Assembly (NCBI GenBank): GCA_963923025.1
Contig: CAWUKV010000146.1
Coordinates: forward strand, 1-15,216
Length of the DNA: 15,216 nt
From: CAWUKV01 sp963923025
GTDB lineage: Bacteria; Cyanobacteriota; Cyanobacteriia; Phormidesmidales; Phormidesmidaceae
Direction of reading: 5' to 3'
Shown: positions 6,464 to 13,456 of the stretch, piece by piece
How positions within the stretch are numbered: position 1 is the first letter of the stretch
Layout of the letters: the number at the start of each line of letters is the position of its first letter
Program-made: the position numbers and the translations under genes
The notes under the pieces: generated by a model
What the model saw: only the letters and a program-made list of their open reading frames with translations
What the model was told of the DNA's origin: nothing
Database searches by the model: none

Positions 6464-7684
6464 CTAACGTGTCTGGACCGTATTGCCCAGTCCCTTGAAG
6501 CGGTCCGCCAGTTCGGGGTTTTCTACTTCTACCAGTTCCACTAATACCCGAGTATTGTGGGCGGCCAGTTCAATGGGGACCGGATCAAACAGGGGCTCGT
6601 AATCGCGGGGGCTACGATTGAGCTGGCCGGTCATCGCCAAAACGGCGCTGATTTTCCGCGCCTGTTCTGCTAGGCGACCGTCTGCCAACCAGTGATGTGC
6701 TTCTAAGGCCGTAAAAAAATCAATATGGTCTAGGACTATGGCCCCAGCCTGATCTTCAATGCTGCCATCGCGGGCGACTACGGCCTGGAGTTCGGCTGAA
6801 TTGCGGACATCGTTGTCGATGTGCCGATAGTAAACCTCCAGAAAAAGTGACACCGCCTCAGGGTTGCTGCGCAGAATTTGGTCAGAGGCCACAATCACAC
6901 TGACAATCGGGTCAGGTAGGGTATCGCTGCTAGTGGCAATGGTGTAGCCCTGTTCTGCGGCGCGGGTGACATAGGGGTCGCGCAACATCACAGCGACGGG
7001 ACTGTGTTCAGTAGACTGAAGGGCTTGCCAGACTTCCGAGGCATCTCTGTAACGCTGAGGACGGAGCTGACTGAGACTCAACTCTGGGTGCCGAACTTCT
7101 AAGGCACCGGCCAGGTACTCACTGGGGCTATCGCTGGCAAAGGCAAACTCAAGCTGGTAGACGTCGTTACGGGTCGCGGCGATGAGGGTTTGCAACTGCG
7201 CGATAGAGGTGAGTTCGGGATAATCGCGGGTGTTGAGCACCAGGGCATCGGCCCCGGCTGAGCGGCTGACCAGTCCTACAATTTTGCCCTTGGGCTGCTG
7301 GCGAATGACTTGGTCTAGGGTGGTGACAATTAAGTCGGCATCTTTACCCAGTCGCTTGAGCCGAACGACCTGATCGAGTTCGTTTTCGTAGGTAAACGCC
7401 AGTTCAGCTGCAGCCAGTTCCCGCTGAAATTCAGGTTGGCGCAACAGGCTTTGTCCACTGAAGGTGTCTCCCAGCAGCGTTATTGTCGCGGTACGGCCAA
7501 ACCAGTTGGTGAGGGGGGCTGCTCCCGACTGAGCTGCTTCGCTGGTTGCCGCTGGGGGCGTGGCCGAACCCGCTTCGGTCACTAGCGTAGGGGTATGACT
7601 GTAGAACCAGTACAGGCTGCCAAACAGCAATCCCACGCTGCTAGCGAGCGCCGTCATTAAAACTTTTTCGGTTTTCTCTTGCAT
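6464..7684 (-). CDS. Membrane-anchored NitT/TauT-like substrate-binding protein, solitary
   Basis: This 406-residue protein has an uncleaved-looking N-terminal helix (about 8-28), an Ala/Thr/Ser/Pro linker (32-58), then a periplasmic-binding-protein fold. GKIVGLVSRSAGADALVL (133-150) resembles the SaGAD stretch of the SsuA/NrtA/TauA type, and RDYPELTSIAQLQ resembles the following Ser-Leu segment. No lipobox cysteine is visible. Such proteins normally deliver nitrate-, sulfonate- or related organic anions to an ABC importer, but no permease or ATPase gene is present here. It could be an orphan binding protein or a sensor-like domain. It lies 118 bp downstream of the lysR gene on the same strand. 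ATG 7684 gives the full membrane anchor; an internal ATG ten codons in is possible. Confidence 0.75.
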   Translation of the reverse strand: MQEKTEKVLMTALASSVGLLFGSLYWFYSHTPTLVTEAGSATPPAATSEAAQSGAAPLTNWFGRTATITLLGDTFSGQSLLRQPEFQRELAAAELAFTYENELDQVVRLKRLGKDADLIVTTLDQVIRQQPKGKIVGLVSRSAGADALVLNTRDYPELTSIAQLQTLIAATRNDVYQLEFAFASDSPSEYLAGALEVRHPELSLSQLRPQRYRDASEVWQALQSTEHSPVAVMLRDPYVTRAAEQGYTIATSSDTLPDPIVSVIVASDQILRSNPEAVSLFLEVYYRHIDNDVRNSAELQAVVARDGSIEDQAGAIVLDHIDFFTALEAHHWLADGRLAEQARKISAVLAMTGQLNRSPRDYEPLFDPVPIELAAHNTRVLVELVEVENPELADRFKGLGNTVQTR

Positions 7685-7750
7685 AGACCTCGTTTGCAGT
7701 GAGCAACCTACGGTGCCTAAGACGGTGCGTCTAGAGAATCAAGTTCCAGT

Positions 7751-7856
7751 GACAAGTTTTGTGATGAAGAAGCTTGAAGCTGTGCCTGGCGATAGTCGGT
7801 TGTTAGGCCTCTATCGACAAGTTTTGTGATGAAGAAGCTTGAAGCTGTGCCTGGCG
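7751..7856. repeat. Exact 41-bp direct repeat, 65-bp period
   Basis: The 41 bases at 7751-7791 recur without mismatch at 7816-7856, separated by 24 unrelated bases. The second copy encodes the C-terminal residues RQAQLQASSSQNLS of the LysR protein. The first lies beyond its stop codon and keeps the same reading when read alone, continuing as LELDSLDAPS before a stop. No transposase or terminal inverted repeats accompany it. Confidence 0.95.
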
Positions 7857-8735
7857 GCAACAGGTCACCATGAAATCGAGGAAGACTTGAACCCGAAGCG
7901 AGAGATGCCGTTTGTGAACGAATACCGCCTGGATGGGTAGACCAGGGTGGCGCTGCTCAGAAAATAGGGAGATAAGGCGACCACTCTGAAGCTCGGTTTT
8001 GATTTGGAAGTCTAGCAGGCGGGCAAACCCTAGCCCTGCTAACGCCGCCTGTCGCAAAACCTCACCGTTGTCTGAATTTAGCGATCCAGTGACGGGGATA
8101 GTTTGCCAGGCATCATTGAGCCAAAATTCCCAGGGTAGCGGCTGTTCTTCGAAGACGTAGCGCATGCAGTTGTGGTGGACCAAGTCGTGGGGTGTGTCAG
8201 GAATACCGGCCTTAGCCAAGTATTCGGGTGAGGCACAGAGAACCAGCTGGGTTTCTCCCAGGTGTTGACGCATCAGACTGGAATCTTTCGGGGTTCCCAG
8301 TCGCAGCGCCACGTCAATACTCTCGGTGACCAAATCAACCAGCCGGTCGCTGAGGCGTAAGTCAACTTCAATGTCCGGGTACTGCGCCAGAAAATCGGGG
8401 AGAACCTGCATCAGAAAACTTTGGCCAAAGTCAACGGACGCGCTGACGGTGAGTTTGCCGCGCGGTCGAGACCGAGAGGCCACGCGATCGCTGACGTCTT
8501 CGAGCGCCTGTAGCAGCTGAGACACGCTGTCGTAGTAGGTGATGCCCTCCGGTGTCAGGCTGAGCGATCGCGTCGTCCGCTGCAGCAGCCTTACCCCCAG
8601 GCGGTCTTCGAGCTTGGCCACCCGCTTGCTGATGGCCGAGGGGGTGGTGCCGAGCGATCGCGCCGCCGCGCTAAAGCTGTTGGCATTGACGCTTTCAACA
8701 AAGGCCACCAGCTCAGTTAGGTTTCCAGCTGCCAT
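7803..8735 (-). CDS. LysR-family transcriptional regulator
   Basis: The protein is 310 residues long, the usual LTTR length. The N-terminal winged helix-turn-helix is at about 6-65 (SFSAAARSLGTTPSAISKRVAKLEDRLG, then LLQRTTRSLSLTPEG). The effector-binding domain covers about 90-295, with the CrgA/AaeR-like stretches LRLSDRLVDLVTESIDVALRLG and SDNGEVLRQAALAGLGFA. The inducer is unknown. It is divergent from the SDR-MATE pair, the classical layout for an LTTR controlling its neighbour. A TTCC-N5-GGAA dyad lies in the gap. The last 14 or so residues before SIEA are encoded by one copy of a 41-bp repeat, so the present C-terminus may be a product of that duplication. Confidence 0.93.
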   Translation of the reverse strand: MAAGNLTELVAFVESVNANSFSAAARSLGTTPSAISKRVAKLEDRLGVRLLQRTTRSLSLTPEGITYYDSVSQLLQALEDVSDRVASRSRPRGKLTVSASVDFGQSFLMQVLPDFLAQYPDIEVDLRLSDRLVDLVTESIDVALRLGTPKDSSLMRQHLGETQLVLCASPEYLAKAGIPDTPHDLVHHNCMRYVFEEQPLPWEFWLNDAWQTIPVTGSLNSDNGEVLRQAALAGLGFARLLDFQIKTELQSGRLISLFSEQRHPGLPIQAVFVHKRHLSLRVQVFLDFMVTCCRQAQLQASSSQNLSIEA

Positions 8736-8769
8736 GGTTCCTCAAGGGTTGCGACTGTCTCAATATTTA

Positions 8770-8782
8770 TTCCTTTTTGGAA
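8770..8782. promoter_or_regulatory. Candidate LysR-type operator (T-N11-A)
   Basis: TTCCTTTTTGGAA is a dyad that fits the LTTR T-N11-A pattern. It sits in the gap between the lysR start (8735) and the SDR promoter (8791-8821), just upstream of the latter's -35 box, which is where an LTTR activator or autoregulator binds. Confidence 0.45.
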
Positions 8783-8790
8783 AAAGTGTT

Positions 8791-8821
8791 TTGCCATTTT
8801 GGGGGCTTCTCATCTTATAAG
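8791..8821 (+). promoter_or_regulatory. Candidate sigma-70 promoter for SDR-MATE
   Basis: TTGCCA (8791-8796) and TATAAG (8816-8821) each match consensus in five of six positions, but the spacer is long at 19 bp, as often seen at activator-dependent promoters. Transcription from about 8828 would exclude the upstream TTG at 8777 and support ATG 8867 as the SDR start. Confidence 0.45.
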
Positions 8822-8866
8822 GCAAAGATTAGCCTGAGGATAGTTCATTTGACTTCATTCCTTCCT

Positions 8867-9631
8867 ATGCAGGAGAAACTGCCAACGCTATCCCCTGGCC
8901 ATATAACTGAAGATCGGTCCGCAACCGCTAAGGTCGTGCTAGTAACCGCAGCCAGTCGTGGCATTGGCGCAGGCTGCGCTCGTCTATTGGCCGCGTCGGG
9001 TTACCGTGTCTCTCTCCTGGCTCGGTCTGCCTCGGTACTCTCGTTGGCAGATGAGTTAGGGGGTATCGCTACCCAAGGGTCAATGACTCAGCCAGAGGAT
9101 CTAGCGCGCTGGGTTTCTGCCACGTTGGATCGCTGGGGCCGCATTGATGCGCTGGTGCTGAGCTTTGGCGATCCACCGCGACCCAATTTGCTAGAAATTT
9201 CTGACGAGCTATGGCAAGAGACCTTTGATCTGCTGTTTCTGAGCGTTGTCAGGCTAGCGCGGCTGGTGACGCCCGTGATGCAGCATCAGAGCGGCGGCAC
9301 GATTGTGGCTATTACCGCTTCTGATACTCAAGAACCTGACTTGGGTACTCCCTTCAGTGGCACCTTGCGAGCGGCAATGACGGGCTTCATGAAGCTCTAC
9401 AGTCAGCGTTACCGGCAGGATTGTATTCGTTTTAACGCGATCGCCCCCTATTTTGTGGCTGATGATATGGCCGAACTAGAGGGGTGGTCTGTTCCCGATG
9501 ACCTGATGTGGGGACGACCAGCAACCTACAAGGAACTAGCCGAAACAGTCCTTTTTCTGTTGTCGGACGCCGCTAAGTTTATCTCGGGAACAACGCTCAA
9601 GGTAGACGAAGCCAGGTCTGCGGCTGTGTAG
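8867..9631 (+). CDS. Atypical short-chain dehydrogenase/reductase (SxxxR active site)
   Basis: This 254-residue Rossmann-fold protein shows VLVTAASRGIGAG (24-36), the SDR cofactor loop, and LSFGDPP (98-104) in place of NNAG. The catalytic Ser is probably S152 (ITASD). The usual YxxxK is replaced by SxxxR (S164-R168 in SGTLRAAM), a pattern I recall from the beta-ketoacyl reductase-like subgroup 1 of SDRs. The C-terminal ISGTTLKVDEA replaces the common GxxxxVDGG. It may still bind NAD(P)H, but the reaction is unknown. ATG 8867 is preferred over TTG 8777, since the added 30 residues would overlap the promoter and do not resemble an SDR N-terminus. It is followed after 58 bp by the MATE gene, so an operon is likely. 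Confidence 0.85.
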   Translation: MQEKLPTLSPGHITEDRSATAKVVLVTAASRGIGAGCARLLAASGYRVSLLARSASVLSLADELGGIATQGSMTQPEDLARWVSATLDRWGRIDALVLSFGDPPRPNLLEISDELWQETFDLLFLSVVRLARLVTPVMQHQSGGTIVAITASDTQEPDLGTPFSGTLRAAMTGFMKLYSQRYRQDCIRFNAIAPYFVADDMAELEGWSVPDDLMWGRPATYKELAETVLFLLSDAAKFISGTTLKVDEARSAAV

Positions 9632-9675
9632 GGTTTTGAAAGTTAAATCTGTTGTTTATTCTCACTGTTTTTAAT

Positions 9676-9681
9676 AGAGGG
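9676..9681 (+). promoter_or_regulatory. Ribosome-binding site of the MATE gene
   Basis: AGAGGG lies 8 nt before ATG 9690. It is one of the clearer Shine-Dalgarno-like sequences in this window and fixes this start. Confidence 0.6.
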
Positions 9682-9689
9682 TAAGTGTT

Positions 9690-11108
9690 ATGCAGCTCCT
9701 CAACACTGTTAAACGGCCCCGCGGCTCAGCTTGGCAAGACGAGATAGCTGCGTTCAGTCAGGTGGCGATTCCCCTGGCGAGTGCCCAGTTAGCCCAGTCT
9801 GCCACGGGCTTTGCCGATACCATCATGATGGGTCGCATGGGTGGCGATGTGTTGGCTGCCGGTGGGCTAGCCGCGATTGTGTTTGTCTCGATTATGGTGG
9901 TGGCCGGTGGGTTTGTGACCGGGGTTAGCCCGCTCGTGGCCGAGGCTTTCGGTGCCGGTAAGACCGCTCAGGTGCAGCAACTGTCTCGTCAGGGGCTATG
10001 GCTAGCGTTACTGGTGGCGCTGCCAGCCCAGATGCTGGTTCGGCAACTGACCCCTATTTTGCTGGCGCTCGGTCAGGATGAAACCACCGTAGGACTGGCT
10101 GGAGATTACTTTCAAGTCATGCAGTGGGGGCTGCTGCCAGCGGTGGGCTTTGCAGCGCTGCGCTCGGCGGTCTCAGCACTGTCTGAGGCCCGACCCGTGA
10201 TGAACATTATGGTTGTTGGCACCGCATTGAATATTGTGGGCAACTATGTGCTGGGCTTTGGCAAGTTAGGGTTACCGCGTCTAGCGCTAACGGGGCTGGC
10301 AATTTCGAGCACCGTCACCCTATGGGGCATGTTTATTGCGCTAGCCCTATATGTGCAGTATCACCCCCGTCTCAAGCCCTATCACCTGTTGGGGCAGCTG
10401 CATCGCTTTCAGCGTCGTCCACTGTGGGCACTCATCCGCATTGGCGTTCCCATTGGTCTGTTCTCTGCCTTGGAAACGGGCTTTTTCACCCTAATCACGG
10501 TTTGGATGGGGACGCTAGGGACGGCGGTATTGGCCGGTCACCAAATTGTTTTCCAAACTATCGTGGTTGTGTTTATGGTGCCGCTGGGGTTCTCCTATGC
10601 CACAACGGTGAGGGTGGGCCAGTGGCTGGGTAAGGAAAACTTGGCCGGGGTCCATCGAGCTACGGTGGTTAGTCTCGTCATGACAGGGCTGTTCACCGGA
10701 GTTGCCTCAGTGCTGTTTCTGGGATTTCCCCAGGCTGTGGTTGGGCTGTATCTGGACGTAGACAATCCAGCGAATGCCACCATTGTGGCGGCGGCATTAC
10801 CGCTGCTTAAGGTGGGTGCCCTCGTGCAGATTCTAGATGGGTCACAGAAGGCGATTTACGGTGCGCTTCAGGGCCTGCAAGACACTCAGATGCCAATGCT
10901 GCTGAATATTCTGGGGTTTTGGGGCGTCGGCAGTCTCGCCAGCTACAGCCTCAGTGCGCGGTGGGGGAGTGTTGGGCTTTGGGGCGGGCAGTCTATCGCC
11001 ATCGGTGCAGTGGCAATGCTGTTTTTCTGGCGCTACCGTCAGCGCATGGCTCAGATGTCGGCCAGAGATAGCGTTAAGGGATACGCGGGTCGGTCTTGTC
11101 CCAGTTGA
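9690..11108 (+). CDS. MATE-family multidrug/toxin efflux transporter
   Basis: The protein has 472 residues with about twelve membrane helices in two MatE repeats (about 20-180 and 245-410). Recognisable stretches are IPLASAQLAQSATGFADTIMMGRMGG near the N-terminus, GFVTGVSPLVAEAFGAG (76-92), then ALNIVGNYVLGFGKLGLPRLALTGLAIS and, in the second half, GVPIGLFSALETGFFTL, AGHQIVFQTIVVVFMVPLGFSYA and VRVGQWLGKENLAG. These are NorM-type features. Such pumps export cationic drugs, dyes or secondary metabolites using a Na+ or H+ gradient. Together with the SDR and the divergent LysR regulator it looks like an inducible modification-and-export unit, with the substrate unknown. Confidence 0.94.
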   Translation: MQLLNTVKRPRGSAWQDEIAAFSQVAIPLASAQLAQSATGFADTIMMGRMGGDVLAAGGLAAIVFVSIMVVAGGFVTGVSPLVAEAFGAGKTAQVQQLSRQGLWLALLVALPAQMLVRQLTPILLALGQDETTVGLAGDYFQVMQWGLLPAVGFAALRSAVSALSEARPVMNIMVVGTALNIVGNYVLGFGKLGLPRLALTGLAISSTVTLWGMFIALALYVQYHPRLKPYHLLGQLHRFQRRPLWALIRIGVPIGLFSALETGFFTLITVWMGTLGTAVLAGHQIVFQTIVVVFMVPLGFSYATTVRVGQWLGKENLAGVHRATVVSLVMTGLFTGVASVLFLGFPQAVVGLYLDVDNPANATIVAAALPLLKVGALVQILDGSQKAIYGALQGLQDTQMPMLLNILGFWGVGSLASYSLSARWGSVGLWGGQSIAIGAVAMLFFWRYRQRMAQMSARDSVKGYAGRSCPS

Positions 11109-11112
11109 CTTT

Positions 11113-11145
11113 GGGGCAAGGGCATAGGGGGCAAGGGAACAAGGG
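11113..11145 (+). repeat. GGGCAAGG-type repeat with G-quadruplex potential
   Basis: Five runs of three to five G (11113-11116, 11120-11122, 11127-11131, 11135-11137, 11143-11145) are separated by loops of 3-5 nt, which meets the usual G3+N1-7 rule on the plus strand. The unit GGGCAAGG recurs irregularly. It lies between the convergent MATE and DUF389 genes, where no hairpin terminator is visible. Confidence 0.7.
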
Positions 11146-11217
11146 CAAGGTCACACGCTAGGTCTGGGTTGGAGAGTGTTATCTAACTGGCAACCTGACT
11201 GCAGCGGATAAGGGACT

Positions 11218-12294
11218 TTAACGGGTATGGTCGCCAGTTTCTAGCAGCTGGGACGGCTCCGTCAGGGTGTCTATCTGGTTCTCGCCGGGTAACTGCACGC
11301 CGGAGCTTCTCACCTCTTGAATTTGCCCCACCTCAAAAATCAGCTCAAACCGGCGATCAAGCCGCTGTTCGAGATAGTCTTCTAGCAAAAGTACCTGTTT
11401 GGGCGTCAGCGGTTCGACGGCCGCCACAACTAGAAGGATCTGAGGCGGGCTGGCGAGCCAGTTGGTTTCGATACTAAATGGACGCAGCTGTTGCTGAAAG
11501 GTGACCGTCCCGTTCAGCAAAACGTTTCTGACCTCTGCCTCTAGCCGGTTCTGGCGGACGAGCTGTACTAAGCTCAGCGCTAGGGGCACCACCAGCACAG
11601 CGGTACAGATGCTGACCAAGCTGAGCGGACGGCGAGCCTGTTTGATGGGGGCATAGCCCGTGAGCAAAAACGCCAGCATGCAGGACAGGGTGATGCCCAC
11701 CAGGTTGGTCAGGTACAGCAGGGTAGCGCCCCAGCTGAGGGTAGTCAGCTCCCACTGGGCTAGCCCTAGGCCAATCACGCAGACCGGCGGCATCAGGGCT
11801 ACGGCAATGGCCGTTCCGGCCAGCGTGCTAGAAATTCTGGGTTGGACCTTGGCATAGCCGCTAATGCCCCCTGCCGCGATCGCGATTCCCAAATCCAAGA
11901 GCGTTGGCTGAGAGCGCGCCCAAACCTCGCTGCCGTAGTCCGAAAAACCCAGCACGAGGCCAAGCGCATAGGACAAGGCGATGGCGATCGCTGTCCCCAC
12001 CAGCAGAGACTTGGCCCCGGTTTTTAGCAGTTCCGGATCGCCGTCGAGGATGCCGTAGGCCATGCCGCGGATCGGCAGCATCAGCGGTGCGACCAGCATC
12101 GCCCCAATGATCACCGCTGCGCTGTTAGACAACAGCCCCAAGGAGGCAATGATGCAGGCCCCGATCGTCAGCACAATGTAGTCGCGGTCCAGGTCCGAGT
12201 CGTCCATCAGACTGTCGCGCATGTGCTGCAAGCCCTTGGGTGGTACTCGTCGGTACCCCAGTTCGCGGCCAAATTTTTTGAGACCTTTAATCAT
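11218..12294 (-). CDS. DUF389 family membrane protein
   Basis: This 358-residue protein carries the family core DYIVLTIGACIIASLGLLSNSAAVIIGAMLVAPLMLPI (38-75, in which the IIGAMLVAPLM stretch is diagnostic). Further helices lie at about 95-116, 132-147, 153-180, 188-213 and 225-247. The helix ending in ALMPPVCVIGLGLA is also conserved. A soluble C-terminal domain follows from about 248. The biochemical function of DUF389 is not established. The gene lies 68 bp downstream of the MBL-fold gene on the same strand and may share its transcript. ATG 12294 gives a short basic N-terminus (MIKGLKKFGRELG). Confidence 0.92.
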   Translation of the reverse strand: MIKGLKKFGRELGYRRVPPKGLQHMRDSLMDDSDLDRDYIVLTIGACIIASLGLLSNSAAVIIGAMLVAPLMLPIRGMAYGILDGDPELLKTGAKSLLVGTAIAIALSYALGLVLGFSDYGSEVWARSQPTLLDLGIAIAAGGISGYAKVQPRISSTLAGTAIAVALMPPVCVIGLGLAQWELTTLSWGATLLYLTNLVGITLSCMLAFLLTGYAPIKQARRPLSLVSICTAVLVVPLALSLVQLVRQNRLEAEVRNVLLNGTVTFQQQLRPFSIETNWLASPPQILLVVAAVEPLTPKQVLLLEDYLEQRLDRRFELIFEVGQIQEVRSSGVQLPGENQIDTLTEPSQLLETGDHTR

Positions 12295-12362
12295 GGGCGG
12301 ACTGACTCGGGGTAAGGGTAGGGAACTGGATGTTGGACATTAAGAGGGCTGAGGTGGGGCGC

Positions 12363-13172
12363 TTAGGCTGAGCTAGCCTGGGGCGAATTGGCCTGACGGG
12401 GGGCAAAGTCTAGGGCAAAAGACTGCATGGGACGTAGCGGCTCTACCCGAGTGTCGAGCTGAGCTGCGGCCAGCTGCGATCGCAGTGCTGCAGCCCCACC
12501 GGTCTGCTTCAGCAACGATGACAGCAGACCGGTGTAGGTGACCTCCCCCCCTTCTGCTGTCGGGAGAATCACTTGGGGATGGGCCAGCTTTGCCACCTCA
12601 ATGGCCCCCTCCCCGCCTCGAATAACCGCCCCAGCTAAGGGCAGCTTTAGGCTCACAATCGGGGTAATGGCGACATCGACATTGGGCAAGGACTCGAGCT
12701 GCTGTGAAGGGTAGCCATGGGGTTCGTAATAGAGCGTATGCCCGGTTGATAGCGCTGTAATTAGGTAAGCGTTCTCAGTTACCAAGGGACCCAGCGGAGC
12801 CCCGGGCAAGGCCTGAATGTGCAACTGGTCCGACAGGCTGTACGTTTGTCCAGGGGCTAGCGCCGTCACAGACGTGAAACCCAGATTGCGCGCTACGGCT
12901 GCGCCGTTTTTGGAGGCTACCACTGGGATGCTGCGGTCTAGACTTTGCAAGGTCTCGGTATGGGCATGGTCTTCTAGTCCCTGAGACAGGACGAGCAGGT
13001 CGATCTGCGGGGGGAGAGGGACGGGGGCTGGTCGGTGACCACAGATGAGCCAAGGCGCATTACCAAATACCAAATCCCCTTTTAGCCAGGGGTCAACGAG
13101 TACGGTCAGTCCGTCAAGCTCGAGTTGCCAAGTGTTGACATCTAACCAGGTTAGCGAGGGGGGGGCAGCCAT
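12363..13172 (-). CDS. MBL-fold (UlaG-like) protein with degenerate metal site
   Basis: This 269-residue protein has the metallo-beta-lactamase fold layout: WLDVNTWQLELDGLTVLVDPWL (9-30) as the first strands with the characteristic VDPW, IDLLVLSQGLEDHAH (57-71) at the metal-motif position, SKNG (87-90), then EPHG (150-153). The standard HxHxDH is here Q64-x-L66-x-D68-H69, so the first two histidines are missing while Asp-His and a further His71 remain. Cyanobacterial and plant relatives with SQGLEDHAH-like motifs exist to my recollection, so this is probably a conserved variant and not decay. The substrate is unknown and it may bind one metal ion or none. The C-terminal tail is Ala/Ser/Gln-rich. 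Confidence 0.85.
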   Translation of the reverse strand: MAAPPSLTWLDVNTWQLELDGLTVLVDPWLKGDLVFGNAPWLICGHRPAPVPLPPQIDLLVLSQGLEDHAHTETLQSLDRSIPVVASKNGAAVARNLGFTSVTALAPGQTYSLSDQLHIQALPGAPLGPLVTENAYLITALSTGHTLYYEPHGYPSQQLESLPNVDVAITPIVSLKLPLAGAVIRGGEGAIEVAKLAHPQVILPTAEGGEVTYTGLLSSLLKQTGGAAALRSQLAAAQLDTRVEPLRPMQSFALDFAPRQANSPQASSA

Positions 13173-13378
13173 GAATCGTGATGCTCAATTGTTTTATACA
13201 ACGGACAGTTTGACCTAGAAATATTGTCTGGCAATGTGCTCAATCTGCCAATTTACCAATGCTTTTGGGAGTTTCGAGACACTATTTTAATGCCGTTTCA
13301 AAACTTAAGAATTACTTATCATTGCCTCCCAACCCTTATCGATCTTCGAAACTCGCTTGGTTTGAAAGCTGATCCCCG

Positions 13379-13384
13379 TATAAT
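13379..13384 (+). promoter_or_regulatory. Consensus -10 box TATAAT for the M23 peptidase gene
   Basis: A perfect TATAAT is preceded, 16-17 bp upstream, by CTTGGTT, a fair -35 element. The predicted start near 13391 leaves a leader of about 66 nt before ATG 13457. Confidence 0.6.
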
Positions 13385-13422
13385 TCACAGTGGTGTGGAT
13401 GTCACAAAAAGTAACCTTCGGT

Positions 13423-13452
13423 AGCCCTACGGGTTTTTAATAAGGCTTTTTT
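13423..13452 (+). terminator. Terminator-like hairpins in the M23 leader
   Basis: AGCCC (13423-13427) pairs with GGGTT (13431-13435) around TAC, counting one G-U pair, and leads into TTTTT (13434-13438). Alternatively AGCC (13423-13426) pairs with GGCT (13444-13447), followed by six T (13447-13452). CCTT (13415-13418) can also pair with AAGG (13442-13445). The stems are short, so this is a weak terminator or attenuator, ending five bases before the start codon. Confidence 0.4.
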
Positions 13453-13456
13453 GAAT

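Larger units (their letters stand above)
13173..13456. other. AT-richer 284-bp divergent spacer
   Basis: This gap separates the MBL-fold gene (minus) from the M23 peptidase gene (plus) and is visibly richer in A+T than its flanks. On the minus strand a TATAAA (reverse complement of 13193-13198) could be the -10 of the MBL gene, but without a good -35. On the plus strand there is a clear promoter (13379-13384) and a terminator-like leader. I see nothing protein-coding that I trust. Confidence 0.6.

Noticed and set aside
7751..7856. The 41-bp repeats as insertion-sequence ends, an att site or a CRISPR remnant
   Set aside because: There are only two copies with a 24-bp spacer, no transposase or integrase gene, no terminal inverted repeats and no tRNA nearby.
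8777..8866. 30-residue N-terminal extension of the SDR from TTG 8777
   Set aside because: It would include the candidate operator and promoter, and its sequence does not resemble an SDR N-terminus, while ATG 8867 fits both.
13224..13424. 66-residue ORF upstream of the M23 gene
   Set aside because: It needs a TTG start, has no ribosome-binding site or recognisable domain, and contains the TATAAT promoter. The AT-rich spacer easily leaves open frames.
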